Below are positions 35,342 through 43,745 of a stretch of DNA of 59,341 bases, piece by piece; the first letter of the stretch is position 1; every line of letters begins with the position of its first letter. The position numbers and the translations under genes were made by a program. The stretch spans positions 1 to 59,341 of the IMG/VR virus record IMGVR_UViG_3300043429_000266; one strand, given 5' to 3'. This stretch comes from a virus. The notes under the pieces are model-generated. The model was not told where the DNA came from and ran no database searches. It saw only the letters and a program-made list of their open reading frames with translations.

Positions 35342-37840
35342 TTAGGGGTTGGGGTTGATACCTGTGCCGGTGCTGACGGCGATTTTGTCACCCGTGGCGA
35401 TCTCCGCAGCAGCTAGGCGCATGGCGGTTTCGTTGTCGGCGTTGTTCATAGCCATACGGGCCTTGACCTCGATGGCGGTGCGTTGGTCTTCGGAGCTTTG
35501 ACGCAGCTGTTCGCGGGCGTCTTCGGCCTGCAGACGGGCCGCATCCAGTTGAACTTTCTGTTGATCCGCTTGACCGGCCAGTTGCAGCTTGGCTTTGTCC
35601 ACTTCGAGCTTGGCAGCGTCGAGTTGTGCGCGTTGAGCCAGTGCTTGACCCTGAACCTGAGCGTTGAGCTGTGCGATTTGCATGCTGCTGTCAGGCGGCA
35701 TTGGTGGTTGGGGCTTGAATTGTTGAGCTTGCTGTTCAATTTGCGCCATTTCACCAGCAAATTCACCCAGCTGCTTCTCAATTTCGGCTTGAACCTGCAA
35801 AATTACCTGCACTTGTGCTTCGGCTTCCTCAGGAATCAGCTCTTTGCGCTGGGCTTGGTCTACGGCCTCATGCGCTTCGGCAAGATAGTAGTTCAAGATG
35901 TGGTCGCGCAGGTGAGTCGCCATCGGGTACAGGAAAGTTTTGATGATCGCAGGGTTCTGGCCGAACAAAGGCGACTTCAGGAAGGCCAAATGGGTCTTCA
36001 AATGCGCGATGTGCTCCTGACGGGGCAAAACGTACACGGGGCGACCCATTGCGGCGGCCACGTTCTCGCTTACGGGGTCAATGTCCTCGCTGCCGACCTT
36101 GGGTTGCAGCACATCATCGTCGCTGATCTTCAGGTTGCGCAGGAACATCTCCTCCACTTTACGTTGGTCGTAAAGCTGAGGCACAACGGCGGAGCGTTGC
36201 ATGATGGCCTGAACCTGAGCAAAGCGTTGAGTCTCGCTGAAGATGGCGGGATCGCTCACGGGAACGATGTCCATCGGGCCGTCAAAGTCCGCAGGGCTGA
36301 TTTCCAATCCGGCAGACTGCGCCTGAATGTCTTCCTCGGTCAAATAGGCCGAGTTGATGCGGTGCAGAATCTTGAACGAACGCGACATCGAGTTGTGGAG
36401 TCGCGAGTGGATGCTCGAGAACACAACCATACCTTGCTCGATGAGCGCCATGGTAGTACCCACGGGCTGATTAGCGTTGGCGTCACTGAGCTTCTCAAAA
36501 GAAGTCTGGATGACACCCTTGCCGGCGTCCACAACAAAGCCGAGGAGCTGGAACAGCGTGGGCGAGGGGCCAGGAAAGGGGATCGGCATCGCCAGTTTGC
36601 GGATGTCATCAATCAGCGCGCCGCCTTCAATCTCGGAGACTTCGGTAGGTTGGACGTTGATGGTCTGACCGTTGGGGCCGCCTTTCAGCTTGAGCATCGT
36701 AGGCACGTTTTGAATGTGCGCCGAGTCCAGCAGGGCACGGAGCGCGCCGGTAGCGGCACCTGACAACCCGCCGATGAGGTGGGTCAGGCCGATGGGGTAC
36801 GCGCCACGCCAAGGCACAAAACCGAACTCAACAATCCAGTCTAGCTCGTTCTTCCACTCGTCGGCTTCTTCCCAGTTGCGGTACAGCGCGAGGGCTTGTG
36901 AGCTGGACTTGTCAACGCTGATGATGTAAGGCTCGGGGCCGTCACCGAAGTCAAGATGCGTGTAGATCTCAAACACGGTACGCAGACCGTCTTCATTGTA
37001 CGCAGTGTCCTTGCGGCCTTCAATCTTGTCGTTAGCTTGAGAGGCTTTGCTGAACTCAGGGGTGTCAGGCGCGCCAAGGTTGACGTCGATGTAGAGACCG
37101 GCCTTAACACGGCGCTTGTACTCGTACTCAGTGATGTACTGAACGTGGGTCTTGCGCTCGGCGGAGTAGAAGTTGGTAGCCGCAAACGGCAGGTAGATGT
37201 CATCAATGGCGATGAACTCAGCCGTAGGACGGCGGTGCTGCGCGCTCCACATGTACTTCATGTACTGTGCGCCGCCCAAAGGCAGTTGCGTGCTCAGCTG
37301 CTCCAGCTCACCACGGAACTCAGGCATCTGCTCAGTGGTCTGCCAGTTCATGAACTCGGCTTTACGCTCGGCGCGCTCTACCTTCTCTTTTTCCTTCTCA
37401 CCGAGGATCTTGCTCTTGACAGGACCAGACGGTGGAAAGAGTTCCTTCATGACTCGGGCGGAAAAGTCTACGCAGGCTTCAACCAGCATTGGGTGAACGA
37501 CTTTGTTGGCACCCGTGAATTGCGCTCCACCAGGAGCATCATCACCGAGGCCGGTGCGGCGCAGCCCTTCCTCGTACAACTTGTCGCGCTTTTCACGCGC
37601 TTCCTTGTCCTTGCTGATCTTGTCGAGCAGGTCAGAGACGTAAGACTTCAGCTCGGCTTGGTCTACCTCGTCAACGATGTTGGCGAAGTGAGCGGCCTTT
37701 TCTTTGTTGTCGTCCTCGCCACCGGTGCGGATGATCGCGCCACCGTCTTCGGTGTCTTCAACGTCAGAGGGTTCCTCGTCGTAGCCGACGGTTTCGCCCT
37801 GCTTAGGCATTGTCAAGTCATCGTTCCGTTGTTCAGGCAT
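35342..37840 (-). CDS. Portal protein
   Basis: An 832-aa portal, the large podovirus type. Acidic N-terminal lead, then LLDKISKDKEAREKRDKLYEEGLRR, wing/stem-like regions and a long C-terminal Gln/Ala coiled barrel (AQIEQQAQQFKPQPP ... QLDAAKLEVDKAKLQL). It forms the dodecameric DNA gate at one capsid vertex. ATG 37840 follows GAGGAA; a start at 37861 lacks an SD. Its start overlaps the ART-like gene by 8 bp. A TAAAATTT core lies 34 bases upstream. Confidence 0.85.
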   Translation of the reverse strand: MPEQRNDDLTMPKQGETVGYDEEPSDVEDTEDGGAIIRTGGEDDNKEKAAHFANIVDEVDQAELKSYVSDLLDKISKDKEAREKRDKLYEEGLRRTGLGDDAPGGAQFTGANKVVHPMLVEACVDFSARVMKELFPPSGPVKSKILGEKEKEKVERAERKAEFMNWQTTEQMPEFRGELEQLSTQLPLGGAQYMKYMWSAQHRRPTAEFIAIDDIYLPFAATNFYSAERKTHVQYITEYEYKRRVKAGLYIDVNLGAPDTPEFSKASQANDKIEGRKDTAYNEDGLRTVFEIYTHLDFGDGPEPYIISVDKSSSQALALYRNWEEADEWKNELDWIVEFGFVPWRGAYPIGLTHLIGGLSGAATGALRALLDSAHIQNVPTMLKLKGGPNGQTINVQPTEVSEIEGGALIDDIRKLAMPIPFPGPSPTLFQLLGFVVDAGKGVIQTSFEKLSDANANQPVGTTMALIEQGMVVFSSIHSRLHNSMSRSFKILHRINSAYLTEEDIQAQSAGLEISPADFDGPMDIVPVSDPAIFSETQRFAQVQAIMQRSAVVPQLYDQRKVEEMFLRNLKISDDDVLQPKVGSEDIDPVSENVAAAMGRPVYVLPRQEHIAHLKTHLAFLKSPLFGQNPAIIKTFLYPMATHLRDHILNYYLAEAHEAVDQAQRKELIPEEAEAQVQVILQVQAEIEKQLGEFAGEMAQIEQQAQQFKPQPPMPPDSSMQIAQLNAQVQGQALAQRAQLDAAKLEVDKAKLQLAGQADQQKVQLDAARLQAEDAREQLRQSSEDQRTAIEVKARMAMNNADNETAMRLAAAEIATGDKIAVSTGTGINPNP

Positions 37841-39455
37841 GTAGTTCCTCGCGTAGCGCATTCACCAGACTGGAAATTTTAGCTGGATTGTATTCAACCA
37901 GTCCGCCTTCAGCGTAACCTGATTCTGGTTCTGGCGTTTCATGCTGGCCGGACATGACGTTCCCGATGATGTAGTCGACCTCAAGCGGGCTGAACTCGGC
38001 AGCGGGTAGCGGGGGCTCGACTAGGCCGCCCTCAGCCTTTTTGACTTTAGGTTCTTTCAAAGTAGGAACCTCTCCGGATATACCGTAACGCACGGCTGAC
38101 GGATCTTTTATCAACAGGTTGTGCGATATCAAATCATCTTTGCTGATGTCAAGACCGTAAAGGCGGGACAGCTCGTCAGTGGAACCGGCTCCCGAGTCAA
38201 GGATGTTCTTAACCAAAATGCTCTTAACTTCTGGGTCTCGCAGAGCATCTCTGAAGTCATCTCTGAGGGTGTAGTTACCGCTCTGAGAAATTCGACCTGT
38301 TTGTGGGAAGTACTTGTCCCAACGCAACCCGCCCGCATCAAGTACGAGGCTCGGCTTCTCAACCAACTCAAGAGGAACCATGACTGAGTTAGGGGTCATA
38401 GAGTAAGAAGCTGCTGTCAGAGGGTTTGAAGCCGCCCAAGCATTAGAACGGCGCATGTTCTTTTGGTCGGACAACGCACCGGAAGGGCGCTCAGCAGCCA
38501 CCAAAGATTTAATCTCAGACATCGGCTCGCGAGAGTTGAGGTATTGCTTGGTGAGTTCGTCAAAGTCTTTGGGAGAGCCTTCACCCCCTTTAACCATCGC
38601 AGCCATACCTCGGTAGAAGCGAGTCGGGAGTTCTTTGTCGTCCTCCAACCAATGCTTGCCTTCCGCTTTGAGAGCCCTCAGCTTCAAAATCTGGTCACGA
38701 GCTTCCTCTAACGCAGTCTTGATGAGGCCGCCTTTACCGTAGGCATTGACCTCACCGCCCTCGGCAAACTGCTTACCTAGGCGGTCTTTAACCCCTTCGG
38801 TGTCGTAAATTGAGAACCAGCGACCGCCGTCTTGCCCAGGATACTCCACACCTTTGTAACCAGACTTGAGAACCGCATCGGGTATCATACTTTGGGGTAA
38901 GCCGCGCAGAGTCTGGTAAACCTGCTCACCCGTGACTTCGCCTTCAGGCAACGGGTTGCGACCGCGCATTTTACGTAAAGCATCAAATGCTTCAGGCGGG
39001 TAGGTGGCTTCTAGTTGAATGTATTTGTCCGCAGGTACTGCAGTTTCGTAAACCACAGGAGCCTCGCTACCTTGCTTCATAGCCCATTTGGAAGGGTACG
39101 CAGGATCGGTGGACACGTTCAAACCCTTACCCATGATGCTACGCTCAGATGCTTTTGAAACATCGTAAGCGCCTTCAACGGGTCGACGCGCGCCGTGAAA
39201 TGCTTTAAGCAGTCGGTTGAGCGCGCCAGCCTCTGCGTCGGTAGAGAGGCCTCCAGCAACCAAGCCTACGCCCAGTTTCCGCATCACACCGCCGTAAGGC
39301 ACAGCCATCAACCCAACGTCCACTAAATCTTGCGGAGCCAGCGCTTTCGCTACCTCAGCAGGAAAGTTGGCAGAGGCAATGCGGTCGTTGTGAGCCTCAG
39401 GACGGCGACCCGCCGAGCGGTAGCCTACGTAGGGTTGGTTGTCTTTGTCAGCCAT
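37833..39455 (-). CDS. Virion-region protein with two ADP-ribosyltransferase-like domains
   Basis: A 540-aa protein between terL and portal genes. Residues about 85-220 read like a polyvalent-protein ART domain: AFHGAR, GLNVSTDPAYPSKWAM, VVYETAVPADKYIQLEA, then KSGYKGVEYPG and FSIYD. Residues about 278-500 look like a second ART: RFYRGM, AWAASNPLTAASYSM, VPLELVEKPSLVLDAGG. Place and size suggest a capsid-loaded effector injected with DNA. The assignment is by eye; the catalytic Glu is not certain in either copy. It might instead be a structural remnant. Confidence 0.6.
   Translation of the reverse strand: MADKDNQPYVGYRSAGRRPEAHNDRIASANFPAEVAKALAPQDLVDVGLMAVPYGGVMRKLGVGLVAGGLSTDAEAGALNRLLKAFHGARRPVEGAYDVSKASERSIMGKGLNVSTDPAYPSKWAMKQGSEAPVVYETAVPADKYIQLEATYPPEAFDALRKMRGRNPLPEGEVTGEQVYQTLRGLPQSMIPDAVLKSGYKGVEYPGQDGGRWFSIYDTEGVKDRLGKQFAEGGEVNAYGKGGLIKTALEEARDQILKLRALKAEGKHWLEDDKELPTRFYRGMAAMVKGGEGSPKDFDELTKQYLNSREPMSEIKSLVAAERPSGALSDQKNMRRSNAWAASNPLTAASYSMTPNSVMVPLELVEKPSLVLDAGGLRWDKYFPQTGRISQSGNYTLRDDFRDALRDPEVKSILVKNILDSGAGSTDELSRLYGLDISKDDLISHNLLIKDPSAVRYGISGEVPTLKEPKVKKAEGGLVEPPLPAAEFSPLEVDYIIGNVMSGQHETPEPESGYAEGGLVEYNPAKISSLVNALREELHA
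37874..37882 (-). promoter_or_regulatory. Candidate late-promoter core CTAAAATTT ahead of portal
   Basis: Minus-strand CTAAAATTT preceded two bases earlier by TTGAATACAATCC, which resembles the upstream early element. It lies inside the 3' end of the ART-like gene, 34 bp before the portal ATG. Confidence 0.45.
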
Positions 39456-39461
39456 ATCGGT

Positions 39462-39740
39462 TTACCACTTGGTCTTGTTTGCCCAATAGGCCGCGCTGCT
39501 CGGGCCTTTGGCGATGTTCTTTGCGTGACGGGCTTTGAACGAGTCACGCTTGTCGGTCATGGTTGAGGACTCACCGGCCTTAGGCTTGCCTGCCGTCTTA
39601 GCCCCTTGCTCACCGAAGCGAATGATCTTCTCTTTGCCGTCGTAGCATGCCTTCACGATGTGCGACTTCTCAGGATGGCTCGGAGTGCGTTGGGGCTTGT
39701 TGCAGGCCATATCGGCCTTGCTCACGGGCTTGGTGCTCAT
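39462..39740 (-). CDS. Conserved small basic phage protein
   Basis: A 92-aa protein: HIVKACYDGKEKIIRFGEQG, then SFKARHAKNIAKGPSSAAYW (quoted in parts). I recall this KIIRFGEQG...SFKARHxKNIAKG...AAYWA pattern from many environmental phages next to terminase or portal genes. Function unknown; a packaged basic protein is possible. Confidence 0.7.
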   Translation of the reverse strand: MSTKPVSKADMACNKPQRTPSHPEKSHIVKACYDGKEKIIRFGEQGAKTAGKPKAGESSTMTDKRDSFKARHAKNIAKGPSSAAYWANKTKW

Positions 39741-39910
39741 TTGGACTTCCTTGCGGCGCGCATGTTGTCAACGAGGTTGGGGTACGGGCGACCGGCCTTC
39801 TCAGCTGCGGCCTTAGCGGAGCCCTTGGCGCTCGGGCTCAGGGTCTTGGAGCTGCCCAATGAGGCAGGGCGCTTCTTGTCCCAGACGGGCTTGGCGGGTT
39901 TAGCAGGCAT
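39737..39910 (-). CDS. Conserved very small basic protein
   Basis: A 57-aa protein: MPAKPAKPVWDKKRPASLGS, LSPSAKGSAKAAAEKAGRPY, then PNLVDNMRAARKSK. Such AGRPYPNLVDN-ending proteins recur near terL in other phages. ATGA overlap downstream; its start overlaps the homing endonuclease end by 11 bp. Confidence 0.68.
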   Translation of the reverse strand: MPAKPAKPVWDKKRPASLGSSKTLSPSAKGSAKAAAEKAGRPYPNLVDNMRAARKSK

Positions 39911-40421
39911 AGGTTTTACCCTTCTTTGCTTTTGAAATGTTGGCGCACCACTCGGCGCTACGAGGAACGGCCTTAACGGTGGCGCGTATCTTCTGCTTTT
40001 GCTCTTCGCTCATCGTCTTACCCTTGCGAGCCTCGGACAACTTACGCTTGTGTTCTTCAGTGAACGTGCGGCCTTTCTGGGCAGCAGACACTCGCTGTTT
40101 GGTTTCTGCGGTATGAGCGTAGCCGTTAGTGCCGTCACCACCTGCGGTCAAGTTGTAACCGGCGGGAGCCATAGTGTCGTAAGCGGCTATCGCTTTGACC
40201 TCAAGGTCTTTGACGTAATCGAACGTAGACGTGACCAACACTTCCTTCTTGAAGTTGTCAAATCCGTATTTGCGTATCGCTGAATGTAAAACACAACGAG
40301 AGCCGTTGCGCGCAGACTGAACGTGCTCTTGCCAACGCTTGTGGGTGTTTTTGGCGATACCGATATACACCCGTCCAGAGGGCGAGGTGAGCCGGTAAAG
40401 GTGAGCTGTGTCAGGCTGCAT
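39900..40421 (-). CDS. GIY-YIG homing endonuclease with NUMOD3 repeats
   Basis: A 173-aa enzyme starting at 40421. The nuclease domain opens LYRLTSPSGRVYIGIAKNTHKRWQEH (GIY-YIG as LYRL...VYIGIA, catalytic Arg in KRW), with Glu in DLEVKAI. Three NUMOD3-type DNA-binding repeats follow: ETKQRVSAAQKGRT, EEHKRKLSEARKGKT, EEQKQKIRATVKA. It lies free-standing directly behind terL, overlapping it by 11 bp, with no sign of an intron. Likely a mobile gene that spreads at the terL locus. Confidence 0.88.
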   Translation of the reverse strand: MQPDTAHLYRLTSPSGRVYIGIAKNTHKRWQEHVQSARNGSRCVLHSAIRKYGFDNFKKEVLVTSTFDYVKDLEVKAIAAYDTMAPAGYNLTAGGDGTNGYAHTAETKQRVSAAQKGRTFTEEHKRKLSEARKGKTMSEEQKQKIRATVKAVPRSAEWCANISKAKKGKTYAC

Positions 40422-41982
40422 ACGGGTTGATTCGTTCTTTCTTTGGTCGGTACTCAGCGTCGATGTCTTTAGCCTTCGGAAGCTCAAACCAGCCCTCATT
40501 CTTCAAGAAGATGATGACTTGAGTCAGAGTGTCAACGTAGTCGTCATGCTCTGCCACAGGGAACTTGGTCAACTGCTTTACGAAGGGTTGAGCCCAGCTC
40601 ACAAAATGGCCAGGATTCTTGGCTGACTCGGGGATCCAAATCAATCCGAGTTCCAAGGTCGGGGCCGCCTGATGAGCGCGGGCAATCTTGTCTGCGTTTC
40701 CAGGATTGTACCCCACCGCTGGCACATTCGCCAAGCGCAAGTCCTGCAGCAATGATTGACCGCTGGCTTTTGCTTCAACGAGGACACGGTCGGGGCGGCG
40801 GGCCTTAGACCATGCATGCTTCTTGTCCACGCCGCCGTACTCGCTCGCCCACTCGCTGATAGCGCGCTTGCGTAGCTCGGGATAGCTCAGGTGTTCGTCC
40901 CATGCGTCGAGCAGCATCAGGTTCCGCTTACCCTTGTGCGTGAATACGCCATAGGCCGTGAATGCTGTGGGGTCGTTCTGGGTCTTCTCGCTGAAGGCGC
41001 AGTCGTAGGACTGGATGACGTACTCAAACTGCGGCAGGCCGTTGGCGACCGGCCACAGGCCGAAGCACTTGGTGTTCAGGATACCACCCTCGGTCGGCGT
41101 GGGGTCTTGTTGCAGCTGGCCGCTTGAGCCGTAAGCGCCTAGGAGCTGCTTCAGCTTGGTGATCTCCTCCGGCCCGAAGCGTTCAGGGCAGATGAGTTCG
41201 CCCACGACCTTGCGCGGGTCGTAGGTGCCCATGCTGGTCTTGCGGGTCACGCCGTCCCACTCAGCAGGGATGCAGATGTGCTCCCATCCGCCGATGTCGT
41301 GCAGGATGTGCCCGCTCACGTCTTTCTCGTGTAGGCGCTGCATGACCGTCACCATCGCATCGGTCTTGGGATTGTTCAAACGGGTTGACCATACCATGTC
41401 AAACCACTCAAGGTCGGACTCACGCACTGCGTCTGACTGCGCGGCCTGAGCGCCATGCGGGTCGTCAAGGATGAGGCGCGAGCCGCCTTCACCCGTGGCC
41501 GTACCACCCACTGACGTGGCGAGCCGGTAGCCCGTCTTGTCGTTCTCAAAGCGTTGCTTGGCGTTCTGGTCACCAGCGAAGGCAAACATGTGTCCCCAAC
41601 GCTCTTGATACCACGGGGACTGAATGAGTCGTCGGGTCTTCAAGTTGTCGCGGGTGCTTAGGACGCCGGAGTACGAGGCACACAGGAACTTCTCCTCCGG
41701 CTTCGCTATCCACTCCCACGCAGGCCACATCACCGATACGATTGTCGACTTTGAGTGCCGTGGCGGGATGTTGATGAGCAGACGGGTTATCTCCCCCGCG
41801 CTCACGGCCTCAAGGTGCTCGCAGATCTGCTCAATGTGCCAGCTACCGATGAACGGGATTCCTGGCTCAACCACGTGCCAGCTTTGCTTGACGAACTCGT
41901 ACAGACTAGCGCCAGCCCTGCGGCGGAGCTGCTCCTTCTCGATCATCTCGAGCATGACTACGGGGCTGAGGGGTGCGTTCAT
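40411..41982 (-). CDS. terL: Terminase large subunit
   Basis: A 523-aa packaging motor. Walker A-like INIPPRHSKST (residues about 69-79), Walker B RLILDDPH, nuclease domain QSYDCAFSE and DDYVDTLTQ near the C-terminus. It cuts and translocates DNA into proheads through the portal. It starts four bases inside the PGDWI-type gene (ATGA). Confidence 0.93.
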   Translation of the reverse strand: MNAPLSPVVMLEMIEKEQLRRRAGASLYEFVKQSWHVVEPGIPFIGSWHIEQICEHLEAVSAGEITRLLINIPPRHSKSTIVSVMWPAWEWIAKPEEKFLCASYSGVLSTRDNLKTRRLIQSPWYQERWGHMFAFAGDQNAKQRFENDKTGYRLATSVGGTATGEGGSRLILDDPHGAQAAQSDAVRESDLEWFDMVWSTRLNNPKTDAMVTVMQRLHEKDVSGHILHDIGGWEHICIPAEWDGVTRKTSMGTYDPRKVVGELICPERFGPEEITKLKQLLGAYGSSGQLQQDPTPTEGGILNTKCFGLWPVANGLPQFEYVIQSYDCAFSEKTQNDPTAFTAYGVFTHKGKRNLMLLDAWDEHLSYPELRKRAISEWASEYGGVDKKHAWSKARRPDRVLVEAKASGQSLLQDLRLANVPAVGYNPGNADKIARAHQAAPTLELGLIWIPESAKNPGHFVSWAQPFVKQLTKFPVAEHDDYVDTLTQVIIFLKNEGWFELPKAKDIDAEYRPKKERINPYAA

Positions 41983-42314
41983 GCGGGCTCGTAGGTTTGT
42001 TCAAAGATGTCAGGCTTGCAGGGGTAACGCTCGCCCTTCACGCCGGTAATGATCCAGTCTCCTGGACACACGATGTGGCCGCCCTCAAGCGTGTCGATCC
42101 AACCATGGTTGTGCATGACGTTCCCGCACTGTTCGCAAACCCGCTCACCGGCGTAGGCTTTGTCAGGGCGGCGGAAGTAGCGCACCACACTACCTTCTTT
42201 TGGGAACGGGTCACCGGCTTCGTTCACGAATGTGAGAGGGCCGTCTTCAGGATGATCGCCGTTCTTGAACCATTGCGTGGCCTCGACGACCACAGGTTTC
42301 TTGCGGAACTTCAT
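41979..42314 (-). CDS. Conserved phage protein (PGDWIITGVKGE type)
   Basis: A 111-aa protein beginning KFRKKPVVVEATQWFKNGDH and ending CPGDWIITGVKGERYPCKPD plus IFEQTYEPA. This is one of the most widespread small phage proteins. A CEQCGNVMHNH motif in the middle is a likely zinc site. Function unknown. Confidence 0.8.
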   Translation of the reverse strand: MKFRKKPVVVEATQWFKNGDHPEDGPLTFVNEAGDPFPKEGSVVRYFRRPDKAYAGERVCEQCGNVMHNHGWIDTLEGGHIVCPGDWIITGVKGERYPCKPDIFEQTYEPA

Positions 42315-42324
42315 ACGTAACTCC

Positions 42325-42567
42325 TCATTGAAACATCTTACTCTTCATGTCCGGCGGCAGGCGCGGAGTGGCCTTACCCCCGCTCACGCCCTCAAGCGCG
42401 ATGCGTGCGAGGACTGCGGTCTGAGCAGCCTCAAGCGTGGTGTAGCGTACCTTGGTGGTGTCTACCTTGTAGGTGTCATCGGCGGTGCTGTGCCGTATCT
42501 CATCCTGCACCGAGCCGTCATCACCCTCAAGGAGCCAGAGCCCCATCTTACGGTTAAGCCACTTCAT
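42325..42567 (-). CDS. Hypothetical protein
   Basis: An 80-aa protein: KWLNRKMGLWLLEGDDGSVQ, then a Thr/Val-rich part. No family recognised. Overlaps the next gene by 14 bases. Confidence 0.6.
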   Translation of the reverse strand: MKWLNRKMGLWLLEGDDGSVQDEIRHSTADDTYKVDTTKVRYTTLEAAQTAVLARIALEGVSGGKATPRLPPDMKSKMFQ

Positions 42568-42778
42568 GTTTTCTCCTTGTGCGGATTGAGGCCGCAGCAG
42601 TTAAGATGCCTAGTCCCTCGATACCGGCCTGCTCACACTTCAAAGCACACGCCTCATTCTCCTCATCGAGCAGCATCTGAGCGAACGCGATCAGCTTGTG
42701 GATTGGCACCTGAGTGCCTGACGTACCCATGATGCCGGAGTACACCGCCGCTCGGCGAATCTGTTCTTGGTCGATCAT
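42554..42778 (-). CDS. Hypothetical protein
   Basis: A 74-aa protein, helical, with HKLIAFAQMLLDEENEACAL, a phrase seen in short phage accessory proteins. ATGA overlap upstream. Function unknown. Confidence 0.6.
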   Translation of the reverse strand: MIDQEQIRRAAVYSGIMGTSGTQVPIHKLIAFAQMLLDEENEACALKCEQAGIEGLGILTAAASIRTRRKHEVA

Positions 42779-43110
42779 GCTTCACCTCGTGCTCGGATTT
42801 GATCGCGGAGGTCAATGCAAGCCGCCCATGCCGCTTGAAATGACGGGGTTGGCTCAAACGCCCCGTAAACATCAGCGTGCTTCTTGCACATCTCAGCACA
42901 CGCCTCACGCTCGGCCAACCGTCCCGCTTCAATTCCCTCTTGGTACGACATAAAGCTGCTCGGGTCAATGTTCATCAGCGTGTGGGCTGCTACCAACTCT
43001 ATCAACTTCTGAACCTCAAGCGTTAAGCACTCAACAACCTCACCACCCACAAAGCGCGAGCCAGTAGGAATGCCCGCCTTCTTGGCCAGCTCAATCATGT
43101 CTTGCGTCAT
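42775..43110 (-). CDS. Hypothetical protein
   Basis: A 111-aa helical protein with GIEAGRLAEREACAEMCKKH, a style common among phage accessory proteins (AEREACAxxxE). ATGA overlap with terS. Function unknown. Confidence 0.62.
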   Translation of the reverse strand: MTQDMIELAKKAGIPTGSRFVGGEVVECLTLEVQKLIELVAAHTLMNIDPSSFMSYQEGIEAGRLAEREACAEMCKKHADVYGAFEPTPSFQAAWAACIDLRDQIRARGEA

Positions 43111-43709
43111 TTCGCCTCTCCCGCCTTGCTCATCAGCTTCTGCATCTGCGCCAGCTCATCGTCACTGAGCCCCTTCAGGTTGACGGCAGCCATCTGAATC
43201 GGGCCACCATCAGCGCCGGTGTGTTCCTGCGTCACCTTGTCGCCGTACACCTTGGGCAGCATCTTACTCAGAACCCACTTCTTGGTGTCGATCTGCAACC
43301 GGCGTAGCGCCACCACGTCAGGGCTCAGGGTGACCAGCGCCTTCTCCAGCAGGGGCTCACCGGCCACGTCATACATCAGGTTGCCAGTGGCGTCACGCTT
43401 GTGCACCATGACCACTTCATGGGTGCGGTGCGCGAGTTCGTTGATTTCCTCGGCGAGCAGGGCGTACCCCCTCGCGCGCGCATGCGTGTACTGCTCCTTG
43501 AGGGAGGGGTCTCTCTCCACCCAGCCCAGGAACGTACTAGCCGAGGGCGCACCCCGCACGGCCTCGCATGCTTGGTACAGCGACAGCCCGCGCTCAAGCT
43601 CGGAGCACACCAGAGCCGACAGAGACTCCTTTGTGGCCTGAGGCACAATTGTGCGGGTCTTTTTGACAGCGGGCTTGACAGCCAGCTTCGTTTTTGTTTC
43701 TTTGGTCAT
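43107..43709 (-). CDS. terS: Terminase small subunit
   Basis: A 200-aa protein. N-terminal HTH region ALVCSELERGLSLYQACEAV and SASTFLGWVERDPSLKEQYT (recognition helix), then a helix-rich core RRLQIDTKKWVLSKMLPKVY and GDKVTQEHTG. It recognises the packaging site for terL. It has no clear SD: GTGTAAAATTCTCAGC lies before the ATG. The iteron region starts 37 bp upstream. Confidence 0.85.
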   Translation of the reverse strand: MTKETKTKLAVKPAVKKTRTIVPQATKESLSALVCSELERGLSLYQACEAVRGAPSASTFLGWVERDPSLKEQYTHARARGYALLAEEINELAHRTHEVVMVHKRDATGNLMYDVAGEPLLEKALVTLSPDVVALRRLQIDTKKWVLSKMLPKVYGDKVTQEHTGADGGPIQMAAVNLKGLSDDELAQMQKLMSKAGEAK

Positions 43710-43714
43710 GCTGA

Positions 43715-43723
43715 GAATTTTAC
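43715..43723 (-). promoter_or_regulatory. Candidate late-promoter core GTAAAATTC ahead of terS
   Basis: Minus-strand GTAAAATTC, 5 bases before the terS start codon. If it were a -10 box the message would start at or inside the first codons, so it may instead mark a leaderless start or be a chance match. It is still one of the recurring TAAAATT sites. Confidence 0.35.
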
Positions 43724-43745
43724 ACCTGTTTTTGAATTCTTGAGG

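Noticed and set aside
35483-36763. 426-aa plus-strand ORF opposite the portal gene
   Set aside because: Low-complexity Leu/Val/His/Arg mix typical of antisense to a high-GC gene; the portal on the other strand has clear support.
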